Assembly: GCA_015655545.1 (NCBI GenBank)
Contig: JAATET010000050.1
Span: forward strand, 1 to 38,396
Length of the DNA: 38,396 nt
Direction of reading: 5' to 3'
DNA from: Chthoniobacterales bacterium
GTDB lineage: Bacteria > Verrucomicrobiota > Verrucomicrobiia > Chthoniobacterales > JAATET01
The position numbers and the translations under genes are program-made. This document shows positions 9,250 through 16,389 of this stretch, piece after piece. The notes beneath the pieces were generated by a model that did no database searches, was not told where the DNA came from, and worked only from the letters and a program-made list of their open reading frames with translations. Each line of letters opens with the position of its first letter. The stretch's first letter is position 1.

Positions 9250-9852
9250 ATGGAACTCGATCTCGAAAATGAGCACGCGGAACGGGCGTATCCGATCCTG
9301 GCCTCGCTGGTCACGCCGCGGCCGATCGCGTGGGTGACGACGCTCGGCACGGAGGGCGCGGTGAACGCGGCGCCGTTCAGCTTTTTTAACCTGCTGGGCG
9401 CGAATCCGCCGATTTTAGGCTTCTGTCCCGGCGACCGGGCGAACGGAACCCCGAAGGATACGGCGCTCAACGTGCGGGCGGGGCATGAGTTCGTGGTGAA
9501 TCTGGTGGACGAGGCGCTGGCCGAGGCGATGAACCGCACCGCCGCGACGCTGCCCTATGGCGAGGAGGAGTTGAGGCATGCGGGGCTCACGACGCGGCCA
9601 TCTTCCGTGGTGCGCCCGCCGCGCATCGCGGAATCTCCCGCGAGTCTGGAATGCGTGGAGTGGGGGACTTTGCAAATCGGCGGCAATCGCCTGGTGATCG
9701 GCCTCATTAAACGGGTGCATGTGCGCGACGAGCTGTTCGACTTGGCGACTCAGCGGATTGTCACCGAGAAATTTCATCCGATTGGCCGGATGGCGAGTCC
9801 CGATTGGTATTGCCGGACGGGTGAGCGATTCGAGATGCGCCGGCCGGAATAG
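9250..9852 (+). CDS. Flavin reductase-like (FMN-binding split barrel) protein
   Basis: 200 residues from the ATG at 9250. Upstream in-frame codons would overlap the start region of the divergent lipoprotein gene. The sequence follows the Flavin_Reduct family: AYPILASLVTPRPIAWVTTL, then VNAAPFSFFNLLGANPPILGF (the FMN-phosphate-binding stretch), KDTALNVRAGHEFVVNLVDE, and near the end HPIGRMASPDWYCRTGERFEM. Members bind FMN and either reduce it with NAD(P)H or act in flavin-dependent redox reactions. This one resembles the group often called 'flavin reductase family protein' or flavoredoxin. Cytoplasmic. It is a single-gene unit, convergent with lepA. Confidence 0.87.
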   Translation: MELDLENEHAERAYPILASLVTPRPIAWVTTLGTEGAVNAAPFSFFNLLGANPPILGFCPGDRANGTPKDTALNVRAGHEFVVNLVDEALAEAMNRTAATLPYGEEELRHAGLTTRPSSVVRPPRIAESPASLECVEWGTLQIGGNRLVIGLIKRVHVRDELFDLATQRIVTEKFHPIGRMASPDWYCRTGERFEMRRPE

Positions 9853-9931
9853 GAGCGGATTATCTGAATTTAGAGCAAATGAATCTGCAGTCGCCCCGTT
9901 CAGTCGGGACGCAGCCAGGCATGTCACCGAG

Positions 9932-9951
9932 CACGGCGACAGAGCGCCGTG
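9932..9951. repeat. Palindromic hairpin between convergent genes
   Basis: A perfect 7-bp stem, CACGGCG / CGCCGTG, with loop ACAGAG, in the 158-nt space between the convergent flavin-reductase gene and lepA. A smaller CCCG/CGGG hairpin lies just upstream (about 9896-9908). There is no T-run on either side. It could be a REP-like dispersed element or a bidirectional terminator. Confidence 0.4.
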
Positions 9952-10010
9952 GCTACAGTTATGCGTAAATTTTGGAGGGGGCTCATTCCTGCTTTCGTTG
10001 GAGCAGAGAC

Positions 10011-11807
10011 TTAGTTCGTCTTCAAAACCTGGATGAAAGCTTCCTGCGGGATGTTCACGGAACCGATGGATTTCATCCGCTTTTTGCCTTCCTTCTGCTT
10101 CTCAAGTAATTTCCTTTTTCGCGTAATATCACCACCGTAGCACTTGGCGGTCACATCTTTACGCATTGCGCTCACGCTTTCTCTGGCGACAATCTTGCCG
10201 CCGATCGCGGCCTGAATCGCGACTTGGTAAAGTTGCTTGGGGATGACTTCCTTGAGCTTGGCGGCGATCATGCGGCCGCGGTATTCCGCCTTGTCGCGAT
10301 GGACAATGCTGCTGAAGGCATCGACTGGTTCGCCATTCACGAGGAGGTCGAGTTTCACGAGATTCGAGGCGCGGTAGCCTTTCGGCTCATAGTCCATACT
10401 GCCGTAGCCGCGGGTGAGGGTTTTGATTTTGTCGTGGAAGTCGACGAGGATTTCGTTGAGCGGGATGGTGGCGGTGATCATCACCCGGCGGGTGTCGAGG
10501 CTCTCGGTGTGCTCGACGGAGCCGCGTTTTTCCATGATGAGCTGCATCATGTCGCCGATGTTTTCGTTCGGCACCATCACGAAGCATTCGACGACCGGTT
10601 CGCGGATCTCCTCGATGACGCTCATGTCGGGGAGATTCGCGGGATTATCCACCTCGAGGAGCTTGCCATTCGTCTTCAGGACCTCGTAGATGACGCTGGG
10701 GTAGGTGGAGATGATGTCCATGTCATACTCGCGCCGCAGCCGCTCGATGATGATCTCCATGTGGAGCAGGCCGAGGAAACCGCAGCGGAAACCGAAGCCG
10801 AGCGCGACGGAGGATTCGCTGGAGAAGGCGAATGCGGCGTCGTTGAGCTGCAGCTTGCCCATGGCGGCTTTGAGGTGCTCGAAGTCGGCGGTATTGATCG
10901 GGTAAATGCCGCTGTAAACCATCGGATGCACCTCCTGGAAGCCGGGCAGGGGTTCGGTGGCGGGCTTGCGCGCGTCGGTAAGGGTGTCGCCGATCTTGAT
11001 CTCGGCGGTCGTCTTGATATTCGCGATGAAATAGCCGACGTCGCCCGAGCTGAGCTCGGGCGTGGCGAACATCTTCGGGGTGAAGACGCCGACTTCCTTG
11101 ATCTCGTAGTTTTTGTTCGTGGACATCAGCTTCACCGGCGTGCCGGGAGCGAGGCGACCGGAGAAGACGCGCACGTAACCGATGACGCCGCGGTAGCCGT
11201 CGAAGACGGAATCGAACACGAGCGCGCGGAGGACTTCGTCGGTATTTTTCGGCGGCGCGGGCATACGCGTGACGATGGCTTCGAGAATGTCGTGGATGCC
11301 GATGCCGGCCTTGGCGCTCGCGTGGATGGCTTCGTCGGCGGGAATGGCAAGGATGTCCTCGAGCTGCTTGCGGACGGAGGGAAGGTCGGCGTTCGGCAGG
11401 TCGATCTTGTTGATGACGGGGATGATCGTGAGGTTTTGCTTCGTCGCGAGGTGGACGTTCGCGACGGTCTGCGCCTCGACGCCCTGCGCGGCGTCGACGA
11501 TGAGGAGCGCGCCTTCGCAGGCGGCCAGGCTGCGCGAGACTTCGTAGGTGAAATCGACGTGGCCGGGCGTGTCCATGAGGTTCAGCCGGTAGTCGAGGCC
11601 GTCGTCGGCGCGGTATTTCATCGCGACGGGATGGGATTTGATCGTGATGCCGCGCTCGCGCTCCAGGTCCATCGAGTCGAGCAGCTGATCCTCTTTTTGG
11701 CGCTCGGAAATCGTGTTCGTCGACTCCAGCAGACGATCGGAAAGGGTCGTCTTGCCGTGGTCGATGTGGGCAATGATGCAGAAGTTACGGGTGCGTTCGA
11801 TGGACAT
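10011..11807 (-). CDS. lepA: Elongation factor 4 (LepA), ribosome back-translocase GTPase
   Basis: 598 residues, the family length. The N-terminus MSIERTRNFCIIAHIDHGKTTL carries the P-loop. The effector region RERGITIKSHPVAM, the G3 motif DTPGHVDF, the G4 motif NKIDLPNAD and the LepA-specific C-terminal domain (GYGSMDYEPKGYRASNLVKLD, ending MRKDVTAKCYGGDITRKRKLLEKQKEGKKRMK) are all intact. It is a cytoplasmic GTPase that binds the ribosome and affects elongation and initiation under stress. The usual neighbour lepB is absent. It diverges from the small membrane protein gene at 11895. Confidence 0.98.
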   Translation of the reverse strand: MSIERTRNFCIIAHIDHGKTTLSDRLLESTNTISERQKEDQLLDSMDLERERGITIKSHPVAMKYRADDGLDYRLNLMDTPGHVDFTYEVSRSLAACEGALLIVDAAQGVEAQTVANVHLATKQNLTIIPVINKIDLPNADLPSVRKQLEDILAIPADEAIHASAKAGIGIHDILEAIVTRMPAPPKNTDEVLRALVFDSVFDGYRGVIGYVRVFSGRLAPGTPVKLMSTNKNYEIKEVGVFTPKMFATPELSSGDVGYFIANIKTTAEIKIGDTLTDARKPATEPLPGFQEVHPMVYSGIYPINTADFEHLKAAMGKLQLNDAAFAFSSESSVALGFGFRCGFLGLLHMEIIIERLRREYDMDIISTYPSVIYEVLKTNGKLLEVDNPANLPDMSVIEEIREPVVECFVMVPNENIGDMMQLIMEKRGSVEHTESLDTRRVMITATIPLNEILVDFHDKIKTLTRGYGSMDYEPKGYRASNLVKLDLLVNGEPVDAFSSIVHRDKAEYRGRMIAAKLKEVIPKQLYQVAIQAAIGGKIVARESVSAMRKDVTAKCYGGDITRKRKLLEKQKEGKKRMKSIGSVNIPQEAFIQVLKTN

Positions 11808-11852
11808 CGCGAGCCGGCAACGATCCGTGACCGGCGAAGGAGTGTCAACTAA

Positions 11853-11897
11853 ACAGGATTGACAGGATTTGCCGGATTAACGGGAGTGGAGGGAATG
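11853..11897 (+). repeat. Degenerate 9-nt tandem repeat running into a start codon
   Basis: Five units in register: ACAGGATTG, ACAGGATTT, GCCGGATTA, ACGGGAGTG, GAGGGAATG. The last two units provide the GGAG-type ribosome-binding site and the ATG of the gene at 11895. The units decay towards the gene. Confidence 0.6.
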
Positions 11898-12425
11898 GAC
11901 GACGAGAAGGACGAGCAACCGCCGTTTCGGTGGAATCCGCAGGCGGTATTCATGCTGTTTTTTTTCATGCTCGCGATGGCGATCCCGCTGATGGGCGTGG
12001 CGTGGTTCGCGCGGGGATATCTTTCCGCACAGCAGCGTGCGGTGACGCTTCCTGCACCTGCGCCGACTCCCGCAGCCAGGATCGATATGAAGACGCTGGA
12101 GAAAAGCCTGGAGCGCGTATCGGACGAGCAGTTTGCTTCAACGGTGACGCTCAAGGTCGGGAATGGGGTGGAGTTGGAAGTCGCTGCGGAAGATATGAAT
12201 GCCCGGATCGCGCGGATTATGGAACTGGCGAGGGATGCGGGAGGGAGCGCGCTGGACATGAGCAGCAGTAAGTCCGATGGGGCTGCGCGGCGCGTAATGG
12301 TGCAAGTGCCGGCATCGCGATACGAGCTGCTAAAGCGGGCGATTCATGGAGATCGCGTGGATTTTTCCGCGATTCCGGCGGGAACCGCCGCACAAATGTT
12401 TGAGGTGGATTTGAAGGCGCCATGA
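11895..12425 (+). CDS. Single-pass membrane protein, unknown function
   Basis: 176 residues from the ATG at 11895, which has a GGAGTGGAGG ribosome-binding region upstream. There is an acidic cytoplasmic N-terminus (MDDEKDEQPPFRWNP) and one hydrophobic helix (AVFMLFFFMLAMAIPLMGVAWF). A Pro/Ala linker follows, then a soluble domain of about 130 residues that is helix-rich (LEKSLERVSDEQFAS, EDMNARIARIMELARDAGG) and ends in a possible ferredoxin-like segment (RRVMVQVPASRYELLKRAI). The layout is that of a type II protein facing the periplasm. The stop overlaps the next start (ATGA), so it is translationally coupled to the nucleosidase-like gene. I do not recognise the family. Confidence 0.7.
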   Translation: MDDEKDEQPPFRWNPQAVFMLFFFMLAMAIPLMGVAWFARGYLSAQQRAVTLPAPAPTPAARIDMKTLEKSLERVSDEQFASTVTLKVGNGVELEVAAEDMNARIARIMELARDAGGSALDMSSSKSDGAARRVMVQVPASRYELLKRAIHGDRVDFSAIPAGTAAQMFEVDLKAP

Positions 12426-13054
12426 TCCTGGTGACGTTTGCGGTGCCATTCGAGAGCGCGGCGTTTCGGAAGCGGGCTGTAAGCCGCTCGGTGCGGATTG
12501 TCCATACAGGCGTAGGGATGGATGCGGCGCGGGTGGCGCTGGAAAATGCAGTGTGCGAATCGATGCCGGAGCGCGTGATTGCCTCCGGTTTTGCGGGCGC
12601 TCTGGTGCCGGATATCCATATCGGCGATATTGTCTGCGATATGGAAAGCAAGGCGGGCCGACAATCGCGGTTTGCCACGGCTCATGAGGTGCTTGCGAAT
12701 GCGATCTCGAAACGCGAATTTCGGGAGCAAACCGGCGCTGAAGTGGTGGACATGGAGACGGACGCTATTCGTGAAGTGTGCCGCGTTGCGAATATTCAAG
12801 TAACCGCGTTGAGGGCGATCAGCGACGAGGCGGAGGATGATCTCGGATTGCCCCCGGAACTGCTGCATTTGTTAGCCAGACATCCGCTTCGAGCGATGCC
12901 AAAGCTTGTGCATATGCTGCTTGCCGACAAATCCAACAGACAGGGGTTTATGCGGCTGATACGAGGCTGCCGCCAAGCTCAAATGATGCTGGCAGACGCT
13001 CTCGAACAGGAGATTGCCTCTCGCTCGTTCCGGAGCGTAGGAACAGGCGAATAA
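12422..13054 (+). CDS. Nucleoside phosphorylase / MTA-SAH nucleosidase-like protein
   Basis: 210 residues with the PNP/UDP family landmarks. These are an N-terminal MILVTFAVPFESAAF (as in MTAN 'xxAMxxE'), HTGVGMDAA (29-36), IASGFAGAL (53-61), the nucleoside-binding Glu in VVDMETDAI (Glu112), and the catalytic Asp in LRAISDEA (Asp135). It would cleave the N-glycosidic bond of a nucleoside such as methylthioadenosine or S-adenosylhomocysteine, or a hopanoid-linked adenosine; the substrate is not evident. It is shorter than typical MTAN (about 230) and has a divergent glycine-rich loop. Coupled to the upstream membrane-protein gene by an ATGA overlap. Confidence 0.8.
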   Translation: MILVTFAVPFESAAFRKRAVSRSVRIVHTGVGMDAARVALENAVCESMPERVIASGFAGALVPDIHIGDIVCDMESKAGRQSRFATAHEVLANAISKREFREQTGAEVVDMETDAIREVCRVANIQVTALRAISDEAEDDLGLPPELLHLLARHPLRAMPKLVHMLLADKSNRQGFMRLIRGCRQAQMMLADALEQEIASRSFRSVGTGE

Positions 13055-13188
13055 TCTGTTCTGAAGTTGTTCACAAAAGCTCAAGTCTCTACGGTCCAGT
13101 GCATAACAAATAACATAATACAATATATGTCATGTATAATCGAATTGATTTGCTGTGTGGGAAAATTGTTCTGAAGGGCATTTCGCAA

Positions 13189-13968
13189 TTAATAGCCGCT
13201 GTGCCGCCAACCCAAGCCGGCTGACAGTTCATCTGCCGCCTGCCGGACCGCACGAACGGCCTCGATGATTCGGTGTTGCCGCAGCCGGCTCGCGGCACCC
13301 GTGATTCCAATGGCCGCCATTACAGCACCCGTGCCATCACGCACCGGCGCGGCAATGCAGCGCACGCCCGGATGGTATTCTTCGTTATCGGTCGCATAAC
13401 CGCGTTTCCGCGTTCGTTGCAATTCCTGCAGAAGGTCGGCTGTTTTCACAAGTGTGCGTCGGGTGCGCGCCTCACGCTGCGACTCGGGAACGATCTCGTC
13501 GAGACGATCGATGAAGTTCCATGCCAGAAATACCTTTCCGGTCGCGGAACAATGCGCCGCTGCGGCACTTCCCGCCCGTGACGCAGCGCGAAGGGCTTGT
13601 GCGCTGTCGCATACGCGCAGAATCAACGCACGCCCCTCGCTCCACATCGCAAGGTGGCTCGTTTCGCCAATGTCCCGGGTAAGGCGTTCCAGCACGGGGC
13701 CGGCCAGCGCGCTTGCATCCAGCTTTTCGAGGGTGCGCATTCCCATTGGGATGAGTTCCATTCCAAGCGCGTAACCCGATGTGCCTGAGCTGATGAAGCC
13801 TTCGCTGGCCAGTGTCTCCAGGATCCGAAAGCAGGTCGTCCGCGGAATTGACAGGCTTTTTGCGACAGCACCCGCCGATACCGGATGCGGCTCCTCACGC
13901 AGCGCTTTCAATACGCGGCAGGCATTCGCCAGATTGGGAATGCGATATTGATGCATGACAATATTCAT
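13189..13968 (-). CDS. IclR-family transcriptional regulator, KdgR-like, of the uronate operon
   Basis: An N-terminal winged helix-turn-helix (NACRVLKALREEPHPVSAGAVAKSLSIPRTTCFRILETLASEGFI) is followed by the IclR effector domain. The latter has HLAMWSEGRALILRV, HCSATGKVFLAW and GYATDNEEYHPGVRCIAAPVRDGTGAVMAAIGITG. It divergently faces kduI-kduD-eda-kdgK. Family precedent (KdgR of pectinolytic enterobacteria binds 2-keto-3-deoxygluconate) makes it the likely regulator; the effector is inferred. Start choices are TTG 13992, ATG 13968 and ATG 13956. I use 13968, but this ATG sits inside a TTCATATATGGA palindrome-like site that may be its own operator. The upstream 13055-13188 stretch is AT-rich with no gene. 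Confidence 0.85.
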   Translation of the reverse strand: MNIVMHQYRIPNLANACRVLKALREEPHPVSAGAVAKSLSIPRTTCFRILETLASEGFISSGTSGYALGMELIPMGMRTLEKLDASALAGPVLERLTRDIGETSHLAMWSEGRALILRVCDSAQALRAASRAGSAAAAHCSATGKVFLAWNFIDRLDEIVPESQREARTRRTLVKTADLLQELQRTRKRGYATDNEEYHPGVRCIAAPVRDGTGAVMAAIGITGAASRLRQHRIIEAVRAVRQAADELSAGLGWRHSGY

Positions 13969-13975
13969 ATATGGA
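13964..13975. promoter_or_regulatory. Putative IclR/KdgR operator, regulator side
   Basis: TTCATATATGGA, one mismatch from the perfect palindrome TTCATATATGAA found on the other side of the intergenic region. It overlaps the ATG used for the regulator, so binding would also affect its own expression. Confidence 0.45.
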
Positions 13976-14080
13976 TGGGCGGTAAATTTCAAGTAACGTT
14001 GCTATTGAAGTCCATGCAGATTGGTTATTTCCTTTGATTTCGCTGTCGTATTCCGCTCCATTTATTCAGCTGTATCTTTA

Positions 14081-14100
14081 TATGTTCATATATGAACGTA
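14081..14100. promoter_or_regulatory. Putative IclR/KdgR operator, kduI side
   Basis: A perfect 14-nt palindrome GTTCATATATGAAC (14084-14097), extended by matching outer bases at 14081-14082 and 14099-14100. It is just upstream of kduI and overlaps an alternative kduI start (ATG 14092). It is paired with the near copy at 13964-13975. Confidence 0.5.
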
Positions 14101-14106
14101 GTGCCC

Positions 14107-14946
14107 ATGATCGTCCATTTTCATTCTCTGCCCGGCCTGAACGAAACGTTCTCGATGGATTCCACCGCATTGCGCGCGAACTTTCTTCTACAGGGCCTGT
14201 TTTCCCCCGGTGAACTGCGGCTCGTGGCTACCGATCTGGATCGAGCGGCGGTGGGCGCGGCATGCCCGACCACACAAGCGCCGCTTTTGCTCGAGAGTTC
14301 GCCGGAATTTCGCAGCGCCTATTTTTGTGAGCGCCGGGAGCTTGGTGTGCTCAATCTCGGCGGAAATGGGAGCGTCACCGTGGATGGTGTCGTGTTCCCG
14401 CTGGCTCCCCGCGAATGCCTGTATGTCGGCCGCGGTGCGCGAGAGGTTGGCTTCACAAGCGAAGCCGACGAATCCCCCGCGGCATTTTATCTCGTGAGTT
14501 ATCCGGCGCATGCGGCGCATCCCACCCGCAAGGCGGATGCGGACACGACTAATATCGTCCAGCTTGGCAGCGCTGCGGAAGCCAACGAGCGGACACTTTA
14601 TCAATATATTCACGAGGGCGGAATTCAAAGCTGCCAACTCGTGATGGGCTATACGGAATTGGCCGAGGGAAGCGTCTGGAATACCATGCCGCCGCACACG
14701 CATCTTCGCCGCACGGAGCTGTATTGCTATTTCGACGTCCCGGAAGGCCACGCCGTTCTTCACATGATGGGCGAGCCGGACAATACCCGCCCCCTTTGGG
14801 TCGCCGACCGGCAGGTCGTGCTCTCGCCGGCATGGTCGATCCACTGCGGCGCAGGCACGGCCAGCTATCGCTTCGTCTGGGCAATGGGCGGCGAAAATCA
14901 ACGCTTCGACGACATGGACCGCGTGGCGATCCCGAAGCTTCGCTGA
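14107..14946 (+). CDS. kduI: 5-dehydro-4-deoxy-D-glucuronate isomerase
   Basis: Converts 5-keto-4-deoxyuronate (from unsaturated galacturonides) to 2,5-diketo-3-deoxygluconate. Cupin-type family motifs: DLDRAAVGAACPTTQAPLLL, FCERRELGVLNLGGNGSVTVDG, ECLYVGRGAREVGF, VWNTMPPHTHLRRTELYCYF (metal-binding His and Glu), and WSIHCGAGTASYRFVWAMGGENQRFDDMDRVAI. The ATG at 14107 gives 279 residues, matching the family's about 278. ATG 14092 is also possible but lies within the palindromic operator. First gene of a probable operon with kduD, eda, kdgK and the GH105 gene, divergent from the IclR gene. Confidence 0.95.
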   Translation: MIVHFHSLPGLNETFSMDSTALRANFLLQGLFSPGELRLVATDLDRAAVGAACPTTQAPLLLESSPEFRSAYFCERRELGVLNLGGNGSVTVDGVVFPLAPRECLYVGRGAREVGFTSEADESPAAFYLVSYPAHAAHPTRKADADTTNIVQLGSAAEANERTLYQYIHEGGIQSCQLVMGYTELAEGSVWNTMPPHTHLRRTELYCYFDVPEGHAVLHMMGEPDNTRPLWVADRQVVLSPAWSIHCGAGTASYRFVWAMGGENQRFDDMDRVAIPKLR

Positions 14947-14960
14947 TTGCCAATTCGCTC

Positions 14961-15725
14961 ATGAAAAATCCTTTCGATCTCTCCGGCAAAACCGCTATCG
15001 TCACCGGCTGCTCGCGTGGCATCGGCATGGCCATTGCGGAAGGCTTGGCGCAGGCTGGCGCGGACATCATCGGAGTCAGCGCAAGTTTGCCAGCCCACGG
15101 AAGCCCGTGTGAACAAGCTGTGCTGGCTTGCGGCCGGGTATTCACGGGATACGCGGTCGATCTTTCCGATCGCGCCGCGCTGTATGCATTTATTGCAAAA
15201 GTGCGCGAGACTCACGGTGCGCCGGACATTCTGGTCAACAACGCCGGCATCATTCGCCGCGCTCCTGCCAGCGAGCACTCGGACGCCGACTGGGACCAGG
15301 TGCTGGCCACGAACCTCGACTCCCCTTTCCTGCTTGCGCGTGAGTTCGGCCGCGACATGTGCGCCCGCGGATCGGGAAAAATCATCTTCATCGCCTCGCT
15401 TCTCACCTTCCAGGGCGGCATTACGGTGCCCGGCTATGCGGCGAGCAAGGGGGCCATCGGCCAGCTCACCAAGGCACTGGCCAACGAATGGGCAAGCCGC
15501 GGCGTAAACGTCAACGCCATCGCCCCGGGCTATGTCTCGACCGATAATACCGAGGCTTTGCGAAACGACTCCACCCGTGCAGGGCAAATCCTCGCCCGCA
15601 TTCCCGCCAGCCGCTGGGGCGAGCCGCACGACTTCGCTGGGCCGGCCGTGTTCCTGGCATCCGACGCAGCCGCCTATATTCATGGCGAGGTGCTCGTCGT
15701 CGATGGCGGCTGGATGGGGAGATGA
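14961..15725 (+). CDS. kduD: 2-dehydro-3-deoxy-D-gluconate 5-dehydrogenase (short-chain dehydrogenase)
   Basis: Reduces 2,5-diketo-3-deoxygluconate to 2-keto-3-deoxygluconate with NAD(P)H. Start ATG 14961 begins MKNPFDLSGKTAIVTG, as in KduD. SDR motifs: TGCSRGIGMAIAEG (cofactor), the Asp/Leu pair in YAVDLSDRA, NNAGIIRR, the catalytic IASLLTF Ser, and YAASK. The NAIAPGYVSTDNTEALRND and IPASRWGEPHDF segments are characteristic of the KduD group. 254 residues, about the E. coli length. 14 nt after kduI, and its TGA overlaps the next ATG (ATGA). Confidence 0.93.
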   Translation: MKNPFDLSGKTAIVTGCSRGIGMAIAEGLAQAGADIIGVSASLPAHGSPCEQAVLACGRVFTGYAVDLSDRAALYAFIAKVRETHGAPDILVNNAGIIRRAPASEHSDADWDQVLATNLDSPFLLAREFGRDMCARGSGKIIFIASLLTFQGGITVPGYAASKGAIGQLTKALANEWASRGVNVNAIAPGYVSTDNTEALRNDSTRAGQILARIPASRWGEPHDFAGPAVFLASDAAAYIHGEVLVVDGGWMGR

Positions 15726-16381
15726 ATGAATTTAAAACAATGAGCAGCGCGTTATCTCTTCTTCAAACCCACCGGCTCGTGCCAGTCCTCGAACTCGAGG
15801 ACGCCGATGCCGCGATTCCGCTCGGAGAAGCTCTCATGACGGGTGGACTTCCCATTGCGGAAATTACCTTCCGGACGGAAGCCGCCCTTGAAAGTGTGCG
15901 TCGCATGAGTGGGATCGCCGGACTCCTCGTCGGGGCCGGCACCATTATCAATGCCGAGCAGGCGCGGGCGGCGGTGGATGCGGGGGCGCAATTTCTCGTC
16001 TCCCCCGGCTGCTTCCCGAAGGTCATCGCGTTTGCCGCGCAGGCCGGTGTGCCGATTTTCCCTGGCGTGGCGACGCCCACCGAAATCGGCATCGCGCTGG
16101 ATCACGGCCAGTCGCTGCTTAAATTTTTCCCAGCCGAGGCGCTTGGAGGTCCGGCCATGCTCAAGGCGCTCGCCGCACCCTTCCCGGCGGTTTCGTTCAT
16201 ACCGACGGGCGGAATCAATCCAACCAACCTCGCCCATTATCTCACCCTGCCCCGCGTGCTCGCCTGCGGCGGAAGCTGGATCACCGATAAATCCCTGCTC
16301 CGCGCGGGCGCGTTCGACACGATCCGCGACCGCACTGCCGCGGCCGTCGCCCTCGTCCAGGAAATCACTGCCACAGTCTAG
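15722..16381 (+). CDS. eda: 2-keto-3-deoxy-6-phosphogluconate (KDPG) aldolase
   Basis: A class I aldolase cleaving KDPG into pyruvate and glyceraldehyde-3-phosphate, the last step of uronate catabolism. 219 residues with the KDPG/KHG aldolase pattern: RLVPVLELEDADAAIPL, the Glu47 motif IAEITFRTEAA, VGAGTI, FLVSPGCFPKVI, GVATPTEIGIAL, the Schiff-base Lys134 in LLKFFPAEALGG, and FIPTGGIN. Translationally coupled to kduD by the ATGA overlap. ATG 15740 is an alternative start. Confidence 0.95.
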   Translation: MNEFKTMSSALSLLQTHRLVPVLELEDADAAIPLGEALMTGGLPIAEITFRTEAALESVRRMSGIAGLLVGAGTIINAEQARAAVDAGAQFLVSPGCFPKVIAFAAQAGVPIFPGVATPTEIGIALDHGQSLLKFFPAEALGGPAMLKALAAPFPAVSFIPTGGINPTNLAHYLTLPRVLACGGSWITDKSLLRAGAFDTIRDRTAAAVALVQEITATV

Positions 16382-16389
16382 TTTCCCCC

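Noticed and set aside
10224-11852. 542-codon plus-strand frame
   Set aside because: Antisense to lepA, which is unambiguous on the minus strand.
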